Below are positions 53,612-63,998 of a stretch of 64,000 nucleotides of DNA, one piece after another. The stretch covers positions 359,400 to 423,399 of the forward strand of contig NW_006921548.1 of NCBI RefSeq assembly GCF_000340215.1, given 5' to 3'. The notes under the pieces are model-generated. The model was not told the DNA's origin. It made no database searches and was given only the letters and a program-made list of their open reading frames with translations. The DNA is from Pseudocercospora fijiensis CIRAD86. Its lineage: Eukaryota > Ascomycota > Dothideomycetes > Mycosphaerellales > Mycosphaerellaceae. A program made the position numbers and the translations under genes. Numbering within the stretch: position 1 is the first letter of the stretch; each line of letters begins with the position of its first letter.

Positions 53612-55410
53612 ATGCCTCGCAAGCCTATAGTGCCCCTTTACATCTACGATAAGATCCTAGAACTCTAGAACTCGAAAGCTACGATCGACGACATTAAGGC
53701 ATTCTACTAAACCTACGACTACTCTCCGAGTACTCGCACCCTCCGTACAATTATCTCTTAAGGCAATGCCGTTCCTCGACTACGCTTAAATCTATAGTAG
53801 CCCTTTATAGATAATCCGAATTTGCGCGTACGCATTATCGAGCTCTTTAATCTAGAGGCACTTCCTAATAATCTTATCCTTATATAATTAAAAAAGGAGG
53901 GGTAGGATATAAGTTTAAAAACCTTTATATAGACGCGGAAAGCACTTAGCTATACGCGTAGGCTTAAAGAAGAAGACTTTTAGTAGAATAAGGATGTGTT
54001 TCGCGAGGTTGTCCGTAAAGAGATAGATCGAGTACGAATCGATAAGTATAGTCGTAAGATGCTATAAATACACTTCCGTATAAATAAAAGGCTTTAGCTT
54101 TTGCTTAGAAAGTAAGTCGTATCTCTAATATATAAGATAGAAACCTATCTAATATTAATAAACTTAAATAGGAAGAGACTCTACGATCTTACGCGTAAAA
54201 TATATCCCGCGGGCCCGTATAATCGATTAAATCTCTTCTCGCGTCGTCGTAGTATCTATATAACCCCTAGACCCGACTTTATATAGTTAATAGATGCGTA
54301 CTATAAACTAGAGGAATACGGCTTTTAGATCTATACTACTATCGACGCCGATACCCGCTATATTCTCTAGCTCTATCTTAGCCCCTCCGCGCGTATAATA
54401 GTCTCTATCCTTTCTTAATACGTTAAAGCGGCTAGACACTATCGCCGGACTCCTAAGCTTATTCGTACCGATAAAGGGAAGGAAACTCTTCTTCTTACTT
54501 ACGCTTACTACCGTTATACATAGCGCGTCCGCGGGTATAATATACCTTTTTATAGGACGTATATCTTTAGTACGAGTATAAAGAATATTTGGATAGAATC
54601 GTAGTAGGGTCGGATAACGGAGAAATATATAAAACAATAGTATATAAGTTGAGGCTTTAAGAGAAGGAGATTCCTATCCGATTGTATAGGTTTGTACTAA
54701 CTACTCTAGGAATTCTTTACGAAGCTGAAAAAAACTAGCTAGTTTAGTAAGTATGGAAAGTTAGACCGTATAGCAATAAAGTATATCTATACTCTAATAC
54801 TTCGGGATAGTCTAAGGTCCTTTATATATACGTAGAATTACTATTATATTCGGAAATAGCACAATCGGCTATTAGTTTATACTAGTTAGCCGCATTCCCG
54901 GTATAATTATGCCGAGGAACTTCCTTAGCCGAGACTAAGTGTTAGATATCCTATCGACGACGAATTTCTTACCGAGATCGAAGTAGTATATAGTTAGTAG
55001 GGTAGGTTGAAATTGTATACGTTATAAAAGCTCTAAAGTACTAATAATGCTATAGATATCGATAAGTATATACTACCGTCTATGCTAGATCTTTATTCGG
55101 AAATTCTATAGTCTAAGGGCTTTCTATCTAGACGACTAAAGCGAGACGACTTTGTATAGGAGGTCGGACTATAGGAAGACTAAATCGCCTACGAAAATCT
55201 TGTTATAGCTCTTCGAGCGGTACTAGAAGATTAGCTTAAAGAAATAGCAATTCTACGTAGGGGTGCGGCTTAGTTAGGCTTTAGGCCTAACTCGGCAACT
55301 ATTATATAGACGTTCCGAGAGGCCTACGAAGACAATAAAGAGCGGTTAGAGCTAGATTAGGCGGTAGCTAAGCAACTAGGCCAAAATAGCCTATAGATAG
55401 ATAATTTTGC
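53612..55410 (+). pseudogene. Integrase-core (DDE, rve-like) transposase relic
   Basis: ATG 53,612 opens MPRKPIVPLYIYDKILEL. An N-terminal helix-turn-helix-like part follows (ATIDDIKAFY, STRTLRTIIS), then NPNLRVRIIELFNLEALP and a basic stretch. The core at about 54,280-54,640 reads IDAYYKLEEYGFQIYTTIDADTR (first Asp), IRTDKGKETLLLTYA (second Asp), and TSIKNIWIES (Glu), the D,D-E pattern of a fungal family annotated as integrase core domain proteins. The downstream part (GFLSRRLKRDDFVxEVG, TLAL) belongs to its C-terminus. Stops are of RIP type. Assignment to a specific transposon superfamily is not possible from sequence alone. Confidence 0.65.
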
Positions 55411-56026
55411 CGAGTCCGATTTAGAGGTCTCTAACTATAGCCTTAAATAGGTCGAGGTGAATAATAAATAGCTTATATATGTATATAATAGTCTCTCGTC
55501 GTTACTCGTTAGCTTAAAGACTATTTAAGCTACGCTCGCCCTAGTAGACCTCCCGCTAGCTCGTATAGGAAATCTGTGCCTAACTTACGAGATTGCGCTT
55601 ACAAATAAGCTTTTCAACGTATATAATAGCTAACAATGCTTTTCATACTAGGCAAGACGGGGTTAGGGATCTATAGTAGTTATAGTAAAATCGATTCCCC
55701 TAACTATATCGCTTTTACCGAGTCCGATTTAGAGGTCTCTAACTATAGCCTCGAATAGGTCGAGGTAAATAATAAACAGCTTATATACGTATATAATAGT
55801 CTCTCGTCGTTGCTCGTTAGCTTAAAGACTGTTTAAGCTACGCTCGCCCTAGTAGACCTCCCGCTAGCTCGTATAGGAAATCTATACCTAACTTACGAGA
55901 TTGCGCTTATAAATAAGCTTTTCAACGTATATAATAGCTAACAATGCTTCTTATACTAGGCAATGCGGGGTTAGGGATCTATAGTAGTTAGGTTAAAATC
56001 GATCCCCCTAACTATATCGCTTTTAT
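55411..56026. repeat. 308-bp tandem duplication
   Basis: The unit starting CGAGTCCGATTTAGAGG occurs at 55,411 and again at 55,719. The copies differ mainly by C/T and G/A, so the duplication preceded at least part of the RIP. Confidence 0.85.
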
Positions 56027-56101
56027 AGATCTCGTTCTTACACTCCGGTTCTAAAGCTCCCCGAACGTTTCTATATTCTTTCTATATTGTATATAACAAG
56101 C

Positions 56102-57370
56102 ATGTCGTCGGAAGGTACTTAGCGCGGATACTAGTCTAATAACGTTTATATTCGAAACCCTATAATTCGATATACCGAGCATTTTAGAAAATTTAAGAGA
56201 TGCGAATACTATACCCTCCGTAATCTAAAGTTTAAAGAAACTATTATACGGACGCCCGTGCCTACCCCGATACCGAACCGGACCGTACGCTCGCTATAGC
56301 GTCCGATAACAACTAATCTTACTGTTATTTAGGAGGGAGGAAAGACATTCTATATTATTAATAACGACGAGGAGCCTAGAGGCTAAAACATAGGAAATAG
56401 TAGAGATAAGCTATTAGCGGTACTCGGCGGCGGACGTATAATAGCGGTAAAGGATCGGTAAGCTCGAATTAAAGAGTATAGAGCTAAGAACCTAACTAAA
56501 CACGAGTACGATACCGGCGCTATACCTCTAAGCTATAGGGCTAACGACGGAGCTTTTAGTAGCTCTACCGGCCTTATATAATACGTGTTCGATCTAAGCG
56601 TTGTCGTTAGACGCTACTATATTACGCTAAACGATCTAGACAATAAGAAGAAATACGATTGGTTTATAGCTAGTATAATTAAGCCTACGAGTCCGCTCGC
56701 CGCATTCCGTAGCTATATAATATATACTAACCGTAGAATTTAGAGACTATTCTAGTTAAGGTCCCGGATCGGCTAATTCGGAAGCTAGACGATCTTCTAA
56801 ATGCTTTCCTTAACGAGGTTAGCTAAGCTGAGGCTACTTATACTAACAATGTTTCTATATTTATTACCGATATATACAATCTAAAACGAGGCGGTACGAA
56901 GTATAATAAGTCGTAGACTTATTAGACTACTCTATCTAAGATGTTCCCTCTTTCGTATACTTCCGTAGGAGGAATAAAGAAGAACTCGCTAGTACCTCTT
57001 TATCTATATATTAAGCGTACGTCTACTACTAGAAACGAATTATACGAGGAGCCGACGCTACTTAAACCTCTACCCTTTCCCGGGAAGTACGCTACCGACT
57101 CTCTAAAGACTAAGAAAGAGAACAAGGCTAAGACGGTACTAGATATAAAGGTAGGAAGTTTTCTCCTTACGCCGTCGTATATAATACGTTCTAACTAGAA
57201 TATAGATCAAAACCGAGCTAAATATTAAGTCCGAGCTAGGTATTAAGTCCGAGCTAGGTATTAAGTCCGAGCTAGGTATTAAGTCTAAGCTAGACATTAA
57301 GTCCGAGCTAGATATTAAGTCCGAGCCGGAGAATAAGATAGAGCTAGTAGAGAAGATAGAATCTTAAAGT
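56102..57370 (+). pseudogene. Unidentified coding relic with 6-aa C-terminal repeats
   Basis: ATG 56,102 (MSSEGT). It gives, through RIP-type stops, YIRNPIIRYTEHFRKF, GGKTFYIINNDEEP, LGGGRIIAVKDR, YDTGAIPLSYRANDGAFSSS and VVRRYYITLNDLDNKKKYDW, i.e. a folded protein of unknown family. The frame changes near 56,750, and a second frame carries the 57,228-57,340 repeat. It could be a Gag-like protein or a host gene. Confidence 0.35.
57228..57340. repeat. 18-bp tandem repeat (GCTAGGTATTAAGTCCGA), about 6 copies
   Basis: In one plus frame it encodes Glu-Leu-Gly-Ile-Lys-Ser repeats. Units differ by transitions only. Confidence 0.85.
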
Positions 57371-57935
57371 TAGGCTCCTATCTTAGATCCTAGTAATAAA
57401 ACTACCTAGAAACTAGTAGATTCTACGATTTTTAAAGATTAAGATTAGGTCTGTATTTGTATAATACCGTTTCTATAGTTCTAATTGTTTCGTAGCGGCC
57501 TAGTACGCCCGTAAAGCTAATATATAAACGATACCTCTCTTAGGTAGACGCTATATCTCTAAGAACTTAATAGGACAACGACCGGTCTAAAGGACCTCCG
57601 GACGTTTTTGCTAATACTCCGGTATATAGTATACGCGCGCGTCGGGGCAAGTAGAATAATAGCTTAGCTAAGGGATAAAGATTGTTTAGAATATAGGAGG
57701 ATATAGGTAACTAAGAATGCTACTTGTTTATAATACCTATCGTAGCTTAAATAAAAGTTCTTTCTCCTTTGTCTTAATTATATAGATAGATACGATTACG
57801 ATTAACCTAAAGAATAATTATTTCATTTCATTTACTTTCTTTAGACTTTTATATAACTCTTAGCAAGTATTATAATATTATTAATACTAAAGGCTATCTA
57901 ATTAAAATTAGGCATTTCGCCCTATATATCTCTTC
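57371..57935. other. RIP-mutated spacer before the tRNA-like gene
   Basis: No gene seen; short AT-rich stretches. Confidence 0.3.
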
Positions 57936-58093
57936 GGCCGGATAGTATAGTAGTTGTATACGTAACGATAAGGTGCTATAGGAAGGGGTCGAGTAAGCTT
58001 ACTAATCTACTTTATAGAGATCGATAAGCTTGTTCGATACCTCCCTATAGCGCCTTATCGTCGCGTACGTAGGTTCGAATCCTACTCTAGTTA
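57936..58093 (+). tRNA. tRNA-like gene or pseudogene with 95-bp hairpin in the anticodon loop
   Basis: T arm GTAGG-TTCGAAT-CCTAC is a perfect consensus B box (58,069-58,085). D stem GTAT/ATAC with loop AGTAGTTGT gives an A-box-like block at about 57,943-57,961. Acceptor strands GGCCGGA and TCTAGTT pair only with wobble and one mismatch, and each departure from perfect pairing is a C-to-T or G-to-A change, so RIP damage is likely. Anticodon stem TAACG/CGTCG would pair fully as TGACG/CGTCG. The loop is split by a long inverted repeat (57,966-57,982 with 58,044-58,060). TTTTT at 58,100, a Pol III-type terminator, follows. Identity is not assigned because the anticodon (AAG if read directly) disagrees with a class I structure. 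Confidence 0.5.
57966..58060. repeat. Hairpin-forming inverted repeat within the tRNA-like gene
   Basis: The outer arms of 17 bp (CGATAAGGTGCTATAGG) pair with one G-T. Inner arms (GGGTCGAGTAAGCTT with AAGCTTGTTCGATACC) pair partly. The loop is about 25 bp. Confidence 0.75.
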
Positions 58094-59199
58094 CTCTCTT
58101 TTTGCCTTTATTATATACGTCGACATTCTTACTATAAATTAAAACTAAGAGGTTACTATCTCTTTTTTAAAGTTCTTTATATAATATAGTATATTAACTT
58201 ATCTATCTAAATGTAGTTAAGACTATTACCTCTTTTTTAAGAAAGATAGTATTATATAGGCGCGTATCTATACCTAAAGTAGCTAGAATCCGTCTACCCG
58301 CCTGCAATTAAATCCAAATTCTAAAAATACATAGTTGTACACTAGATACTAAAAAACCACCGTATAGAAAGTTAACGTATAGATGCTATAGACGCTGCCC
58401 TAGTAGCTTTATTTTAGCGTGTCGGCACCGAGAGCAATTCGTAGTTGTAGAATAGATCCTATATTTTATTATATAACAGTGCATTAGAGACCTAATATAT
58501 AGACTTAATCTACCGAAGATGATTCTATACTAAGACACAACCTGGTTTCTCTTATAACCTTAAGGCAGGCGCGAGCGCCGAGCATTAACTAACGTCGGCG
58601 ATTGTAACTTAATATAATATTCTTATAAGACTCCTATACTAAAATATTCTAGCAAGTCTAAAACGAGCCTACCGATACGAAAACAAGGAATTCTAGAAGT
58701 CTATAGGATTCAACGTACGTAACTACGAAAATAGTACTATAAATCGTTTAGGGCGGAATATCGCTAGTTCTAGGTAACATCTGCTAGTTTCGAAGATAGG
58801 CATTTGCCTATATACTTAAGCATAGCGAAGCATAGCCCGAGACGTAGCCTATATAAAGGTTGCGGCTCCGATAGCTTTTTACGACTCGTAATCTTGCTTA
58901 CCTATACAATATGCCGCTCTATAATAGATTTAAACAGGATTGGTATAACTATCGTAGGACTCGTAATAGTACGATTCCTAGAGCTAGGGACGAAGTAATG
59001 CTAGGCAATATAGGAGAGCTCCTTATACCGCGATGTCCGCTTTACGAACAGCGGCGAGATATATCGACTCGGCTTTCTATCGATAGGTAGCACTCGATTG
59101 TTTTTCTCTACACTTCTAATAACTACCTTCTTATAGCAAACTTTCCTTAAAATACTGACTTTGCGGCCTAAGTCGAAAGTGTTAAACAAAAGCTTAAGA
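58094..59199. other. RIP-mutated region, coding status unclear
   Basis: A short clean plus frame at 58,804-58,998 and a minus frame at 59,001-59,189 exist, but neither matches a family. The upstream part of the long plus-strand relic may begin here. Confidence 0.3.
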
Positions 59200-60629
59200 A
59201 AATTCCTTAGGCGCTAGCACCGAAGAACAAAACTGCAGTTATTTATATTTTCTTCCTAAACAATAGCTAATATCCGAGAAGGGAAGCTATATATATAGCT
59301 AGTATCCCGGACTCTAACGGTTTTTAGGAGCTTTGTAAAGAAGTCCCCTATAACCCTAGCCTAGATTTGCCTTATATAAGAGCCGACAAAATGGGCGTTA
59401 TACCGTAGGTATCCTTAAATTAGTTAACCGAAGCAGGCATAGAACGGCAGGATATTACAGCTCGAGTGTAGGTCTATCGCGATAAAGACCCGCAAAACTA
59501 CTACTGCCTAGGTCCCTAAGGCATGTACCTTAAGGACTAAGCGAGTCCGCCGCTAGGCGAGTAGGTGTTTTTCGAGGTTCGGGGGCTTACTATAAAAGTA
59601 TCTCGCTATACAGATTCCGCTAGCGACTAGATCTAGGAGGATTAGCCTTCTAAAGTCGAAATTTAGAGCGGTATTATTCCTACGTTACGCAAGGCAGGTT
59701 CTTAGGACAGGTCTAAGGAGGAACGGTTAATAGACATTTCTCGGAATCTTAGATTAGATATCAAATCCCCTAGCGAACCTTCGGAGGATTAGGTAAAAAC
59801 TTTCTATTACAAGTTGTTATAGGACTTAAATGTTTACCCTCGGCAAATTTAGCGTATCTATTAACGTACCCTCGCGAATTAGGTACGTTCTTATAAGTAT
59901 AGGCTATGCGTTTATATATGCTTGCTAGCGTCTATAGACGTCCCTTTAGACTATTATGTGAAATCAACTAGCTCTAACGGCACTTTCTGTTAAATATACC
60001 TGCCTTGCAAACTAGAGGGCTTAAACCTGCCTAGTAATAAATCTTATTTCGCTATCGTAATAGTCTAGAGAAGGAGAGGCTAGAGGTAAAGGGAGAAAAG
60101 GGGCTTATATAACATTATGTTCTCGCCTATCTCGACCTTCTATATCTATACTAATTAGTTTTACGAAAGGAAAGTCTTTGTAAACAGTTCTATAAGAAGC
60201 CTAAGTAGATATACGACAAACAGTGTTATATGTTCTGTCTGCTATATAGTACTATTAGAAGTCCTTCGAAATTCGATTCCGCGACGTCTAGAACTCGAAA
60301 TTCTATTACGTAGTTCGGACCTTTCGAAAATTGGCTATCGTTTACAATCTGTCCTTCCGTAGTTTAAATGCCCGTTAATACGAACTCGAAGCGGTCGCTC
60401 GCAGCCTATAGGGCGTGCTCGAGACCTATAACAAATCCGTTATAGTTACAAGCGAGAAAGACATACGTCCGACAGTCCTATAGACTCTATAGGAGGATTA
60501 TTAGCAAGCGGGGCGGATAAAGGCGGTGTATCCGAGAACGAGTATACATTCGAGCTACGCTATACGATCTTATCTAAACATTACAGCTACAGATTACTAT
60601 GCCTGCTTCCTATCGTAGGTTAATAAGCA

Positions 60630-61307
60630 TAGTAGTTAATTCTTAAATATTTAATCCTAGACCCTTAATTCAAATTAGTAAATATTCAATTTAGAATATT
60701 TATATAAATATTCAAAATTAGTATATACAAGGGCAAAAAGAATAACTGTTTTTACTAGTTTAAATAATTAGTTAAATCCTAATAATGATTTAAATAGTGG
60801 ATTAGATACGCAGCTATAATATCCTTTAGGATTAGCTATAGGCGATAGCCCTATAATGCTAAGAAGGCCTTAGTCGATTAATCGGAAGTCTATAATTCAG
60901 ACTCTAACTTAGGCTCTAAGTCTAGAATCTACTGTCTCTATTTAGACCCTACTAAGACCGCCGGAGGCAAAATCCTGCTTGTAGGAGTATTGGCTTTGCT
61001 AAGAGTTACGTATAGAGCGGCTAATTAGAGATAGGGAATCTATACTATATATTAGTATTATATACTAGAACGCTCCGGTTAGTTATTTACTTACCTCCGT
61101 AACTTCTACGCCTTTCTGCCCTATTATATATACTATATTATATAATAAAAGAGCTAGAATTTTCACATCTATATAGGATATATATACGCCGTAGTATACC
61201 CGGTTAAATATTTATATTTATAAATATTTAGGATTGCTATATTTATTTATAAATATTCTGAATATAAATATTTAGCTAAATATGCAATTCAAGAATTAAC
61301 CTCTATA
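60630..61307. mobile_element. 678-bp AT-rich insertion with inverted ends and 10-bp target repeat
   Basis: The flanks TTAATAAGCA at 60,620-60,629 and 61,308-61,317 are identical, and removing one copy plus the insert restores a continuous reading frame. The insert ends share GTTAATTCTTxAAT in inverted orientation. Inside the ends are AT palindromes, including the perfect 20-mer GAATATTTATATAAATATTC near 60,692-60,711. No ORF, so it is a MITE-like or solo non-autonomous element. Confidence 0.65.
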
Positions 61308-61649
61308 TTAATAAGCAGTGCGACATCTTTAGCTAAGACGAATATAGGCCTATACGCGAGGAGACGATAGCGAAAGCTATTCGCTATCTAGAGCACTAGG
61401 AGACGGCGTGCTCGGAGGATATAATTAGAAGAGCGATCCGCTAAATCGATTAATAGCGCAACGACGGAGAGACTAGTATAGTCCTCGAGCTTAGGAAAGT
61501 CCTATTTAGGAGACCGCTAAAGAAGAAACTCTCTAAAAGCCGGTAGAGACAAAAGAGTCGTAGCAAGTCCGTACGAGCCGCGAGCGATATAGACGAGGAA
61601 GAGCATCGCTTGTTTAATAGCCCGAAGTAGTAGGAGTATATTGCAAAAC

Positions 61650-61830
61650 GCTACTAGGAACGGCTTCTTTAGAACCGTTTCCGCAAGCGCAATAAGACTT
61701 TGTTATAGAAGGCGCACGAGCTAGCCGTATAGACTAGGTTATATATATATCTCGTTGTCTAGTCCTACGGCTAATTCTATATCTATACTTCCTACAAGCA
61801 TAAAGGATAGCTACTATCGCAAGCCTAAAT
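61650..61830 (+). other. MADS-box-like segment in the relic
   Basis: After ignoring Gln-type stops the frame reads RFRKRNKTLL, KAHELAV, then YIYLVV and GxFYIYTSYKH. This is the MADS pattern RxRKxTLxKKAxELxxLC..V.vvv...G..yxyxS. MADS proteins are DNA-binding, dimeric transcription factors. The resemblance covers about 45 residues only. Confidence 0.45.
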
Positions 61831-62250
61831 TGTTAGTTAGTCTAGATCGAGGATACTAGATATACGCTAATACGGTATAGGACTAGAGCTATCCTTTGCC
61901 TAAGAGAGTTACAGCTGCCGGAATGCTTACGCGAAAGCAGTTTTAGTCGAGCTAAGATCCTAAGCCGGAGTACAGGATCGATAGCAATTCCGGCGGGTAT
62001 AGGTCCGATTTGCGGCGTAGCTTAACCGCATTCGTCCTCCTTAACTATAGCGATATTAATTTTAAGGAGTTTCAATACGCTTAGCGCTACTCCTAAGACA
62101 ATAGTGTTCTTATAGGTTAGAATAGCCCTATAGCGGTTTACAAATAGTAGCAACGTAAGCGCTCTATCGTCAAACTCGATAGGCAAGTTATAGCTACCCG
62201 CCGTCCTACGGGGGGTAGCTAATAGTTAACCTGTTTTATCGCGGTGTCTA

Positions 62251-63249
62251 TAGGACTTAAATTTAGCCTTAAGCGCTAATTTTAGGGTAGCCTTCGAAAT
62301 AGAGCATCGTCCCGCTATCTATCGCGATTCTAATATTAATTCTTAGGCATTATAAGGCCGAGTCTACTGCTAAATCTCTTTGCTTACGTAGTTATATATA
62401 CTAAAGCTATATAGTACGGCGTATCGAATGTAGTAACCTTCTCGAGACTAACCTTGCCTAGGTTAATTCTCTATAACTTTAATAGCGCTACTACTTATCC
62501 GACTATAAGTCCCTAATCGAATTCGCCGCTATATAGCTTAATCTTTAAGGCTCTTTCTTCGGCGTACTTCTTATACGTCGATCGTTAAGAATTAGTAGTA
62601 GCGGCGTATAGGGCAGTGCCTAGCTTCTAGTATATACTTTAGACCGACGGTAAGGGTATATAGTACTTAGGCGATTTAGTCGTTGCTATCGATAAGGTAT
62701 ATATATATAGTCTTACCGGCCTTCGGGGCCTCTTATCCCTAGTAGTAGCTGCGGTAGATTACAATCTAATACTAAGACAATTAGGAGAAGGCGAGGAACT
62801 TTTATAGTCTAAAGACGCGTAGGCAATCTATACTCTAGAGGGCTAAGTAGAAGTTAGCTACTAGCAAGAGGCTTCGGATAGCGTTAAATAGCTATTATAG
62901 AGAATAATTATCGGTATATGTTTAAGGGGCGCTCGCAATACATGCGCTAGAAATATCTAATAGACCGTCCCTTAGTAGGTATTCTATAACCGCTTAGATC
63001 GTAAAACTAAGGCGACCTATATTAGTGTTCTTTTATGTTTCTATCGTCGTCTCTAATATAAGGGACCCGATGCCTTATCCTTTAAGCTATTCATTCTCCT
63101 TAAGAACCGTACGACTAGATCGAGTAGTAGATTAAGTCGACTATAGGCAAGGAAATTATACCGCTAGAGGGGCTACCGCTCGACAAGTCTATAGCAAGAT
63201 TTCCGGGTTCGTCTTTTATATCGAGACGCGGAATACTTAGTAGAACACG
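62251..63249. other. RIP-mutated region, no gene assigned
   Basis: Both strands keep fairly long stretches between stops, but neither translation shows a domain I can name. It may belong to the end of the DUF3435 locus or the preceding relic. Confidence 0.3.
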
Positions 63250-63998
63250 ACACTTAGAACAGATCTAACGTAAGGGTAGTTAAATGTTCTAGTATCCCGG
63301 GTCGATTTAATAAGCAGTATTAAGCGCCTCTTTACGATTATATAGGCGTTCTATATATAGTCTCTATATAATTCCGTAAGTAATCCGTACTAAGAAGCTA
63401 CGCTCCGTATAGAGGATATAGACAAGCAATTGCTTCCGTTTCTACTAAGCGCTTAAGATGCGCGTTTAATATATGCTTCCTAAGGCCTATATAGTTACGG
63501 AATTCTTTATAGCGTTGCTCCGGATTTAACCCTATACGACCTATATAGAAGATATACTACGTAGGCAGACAAATTATAGACACTTTATACTCGATAGGTC
63601 GAGCGAAAGCGGCCTCTATTATAGTAGGTGCGTTTCTAGGTCGACAAGCCTTAGTTATAGTAGGCTCTTAGACAATTAAAGCATCGACTGCTTAGTATCG
63701 TCTACTACGTTCTTCTATTAGCGAAATTTGACCTATCGAAGTAGCAAACTCGAATAGGGTAGAGAAAGCTCTCGCTCGCGCGGAACTAAGTAGTATAGGA
63801 GTAACAGGTTCTACGGGTAACTCCTGTACCTTATAACTAAGTGCTAGGTGTCGGAGCTGCTATCGGATGTCCGCGTTTGCTTGCTACCTAGGAAAGTTAG
63901 CTTAGATAGCTTATAATATGTCGACTTTTAGTATCCGCTTATAATTGCAATATTTAAGCCTAGCTTTCTTATAACGGGCGTATAGATCTATACCCTCT
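63250..63998 (-). pseudogene. DUF3435 protein relic, C-terminal part (Starship Captain family)
   Basis: The minus frame enters from beyond the window. It reads KARLKYCNYKRILKVDIL, NADIRxQLRHLALSYKVQEL, ARARAFSTLFEFATSIG, RRYxAVDALI, then IGLNPEQRYKEFRNYIGLRK, HILNAHLKRLVETEAIACLY and TDYLRNYIETIYRTPI. This order (RQL block, A-rich helix, CFFCLG-type zinc motif, HFxxxHLKxL, CPHPxC, NHxxxxH) is the typical C-terminus of DUF3435/FluG-like proteins, tyrosine recombinases that include Starship Captains. Zinc-ligand Cys codons are turned to Tyr by G-to-A change. The catalytic Arg/His/Tyr region lies beyond 64,000. Confidence 0.72.

Larger units (their letters stand above)
59200..62250 (+). pseudogene. 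Long unidentified coding relic with MADS-like segment, interrupted
   Basis: One plus frame from about 59,200 to 60,620, with RIP-type stops, contains REAIYIASIPDSNGF, VEIQSGIIPTLRKAGS, ERLIDISRNLRLDIKSPSE, CVYICLLASIDVPLDYYVKS and DVRPTVL-type segments. At 60,630 it is split by a 678-bp AT-rich insertion and resumes in frame at 61,318 (CDIFS, EYRPIREETIAKAIRYL). At 61,650-61,830 follows a MADS-box-like segment. A further basic region (KRSIVKLDR) runs to about 62,250. The complete protein would exceed 700 aa. I do not recognise the rest of the family. Confidence 0.45.

Noticed and set aside
54308..54637. 109-aa minus-strand frame inside the integrase-core relic
   Set aside because: It is antisense to the DDE core, whose blocks on the plus strand are recognisable.
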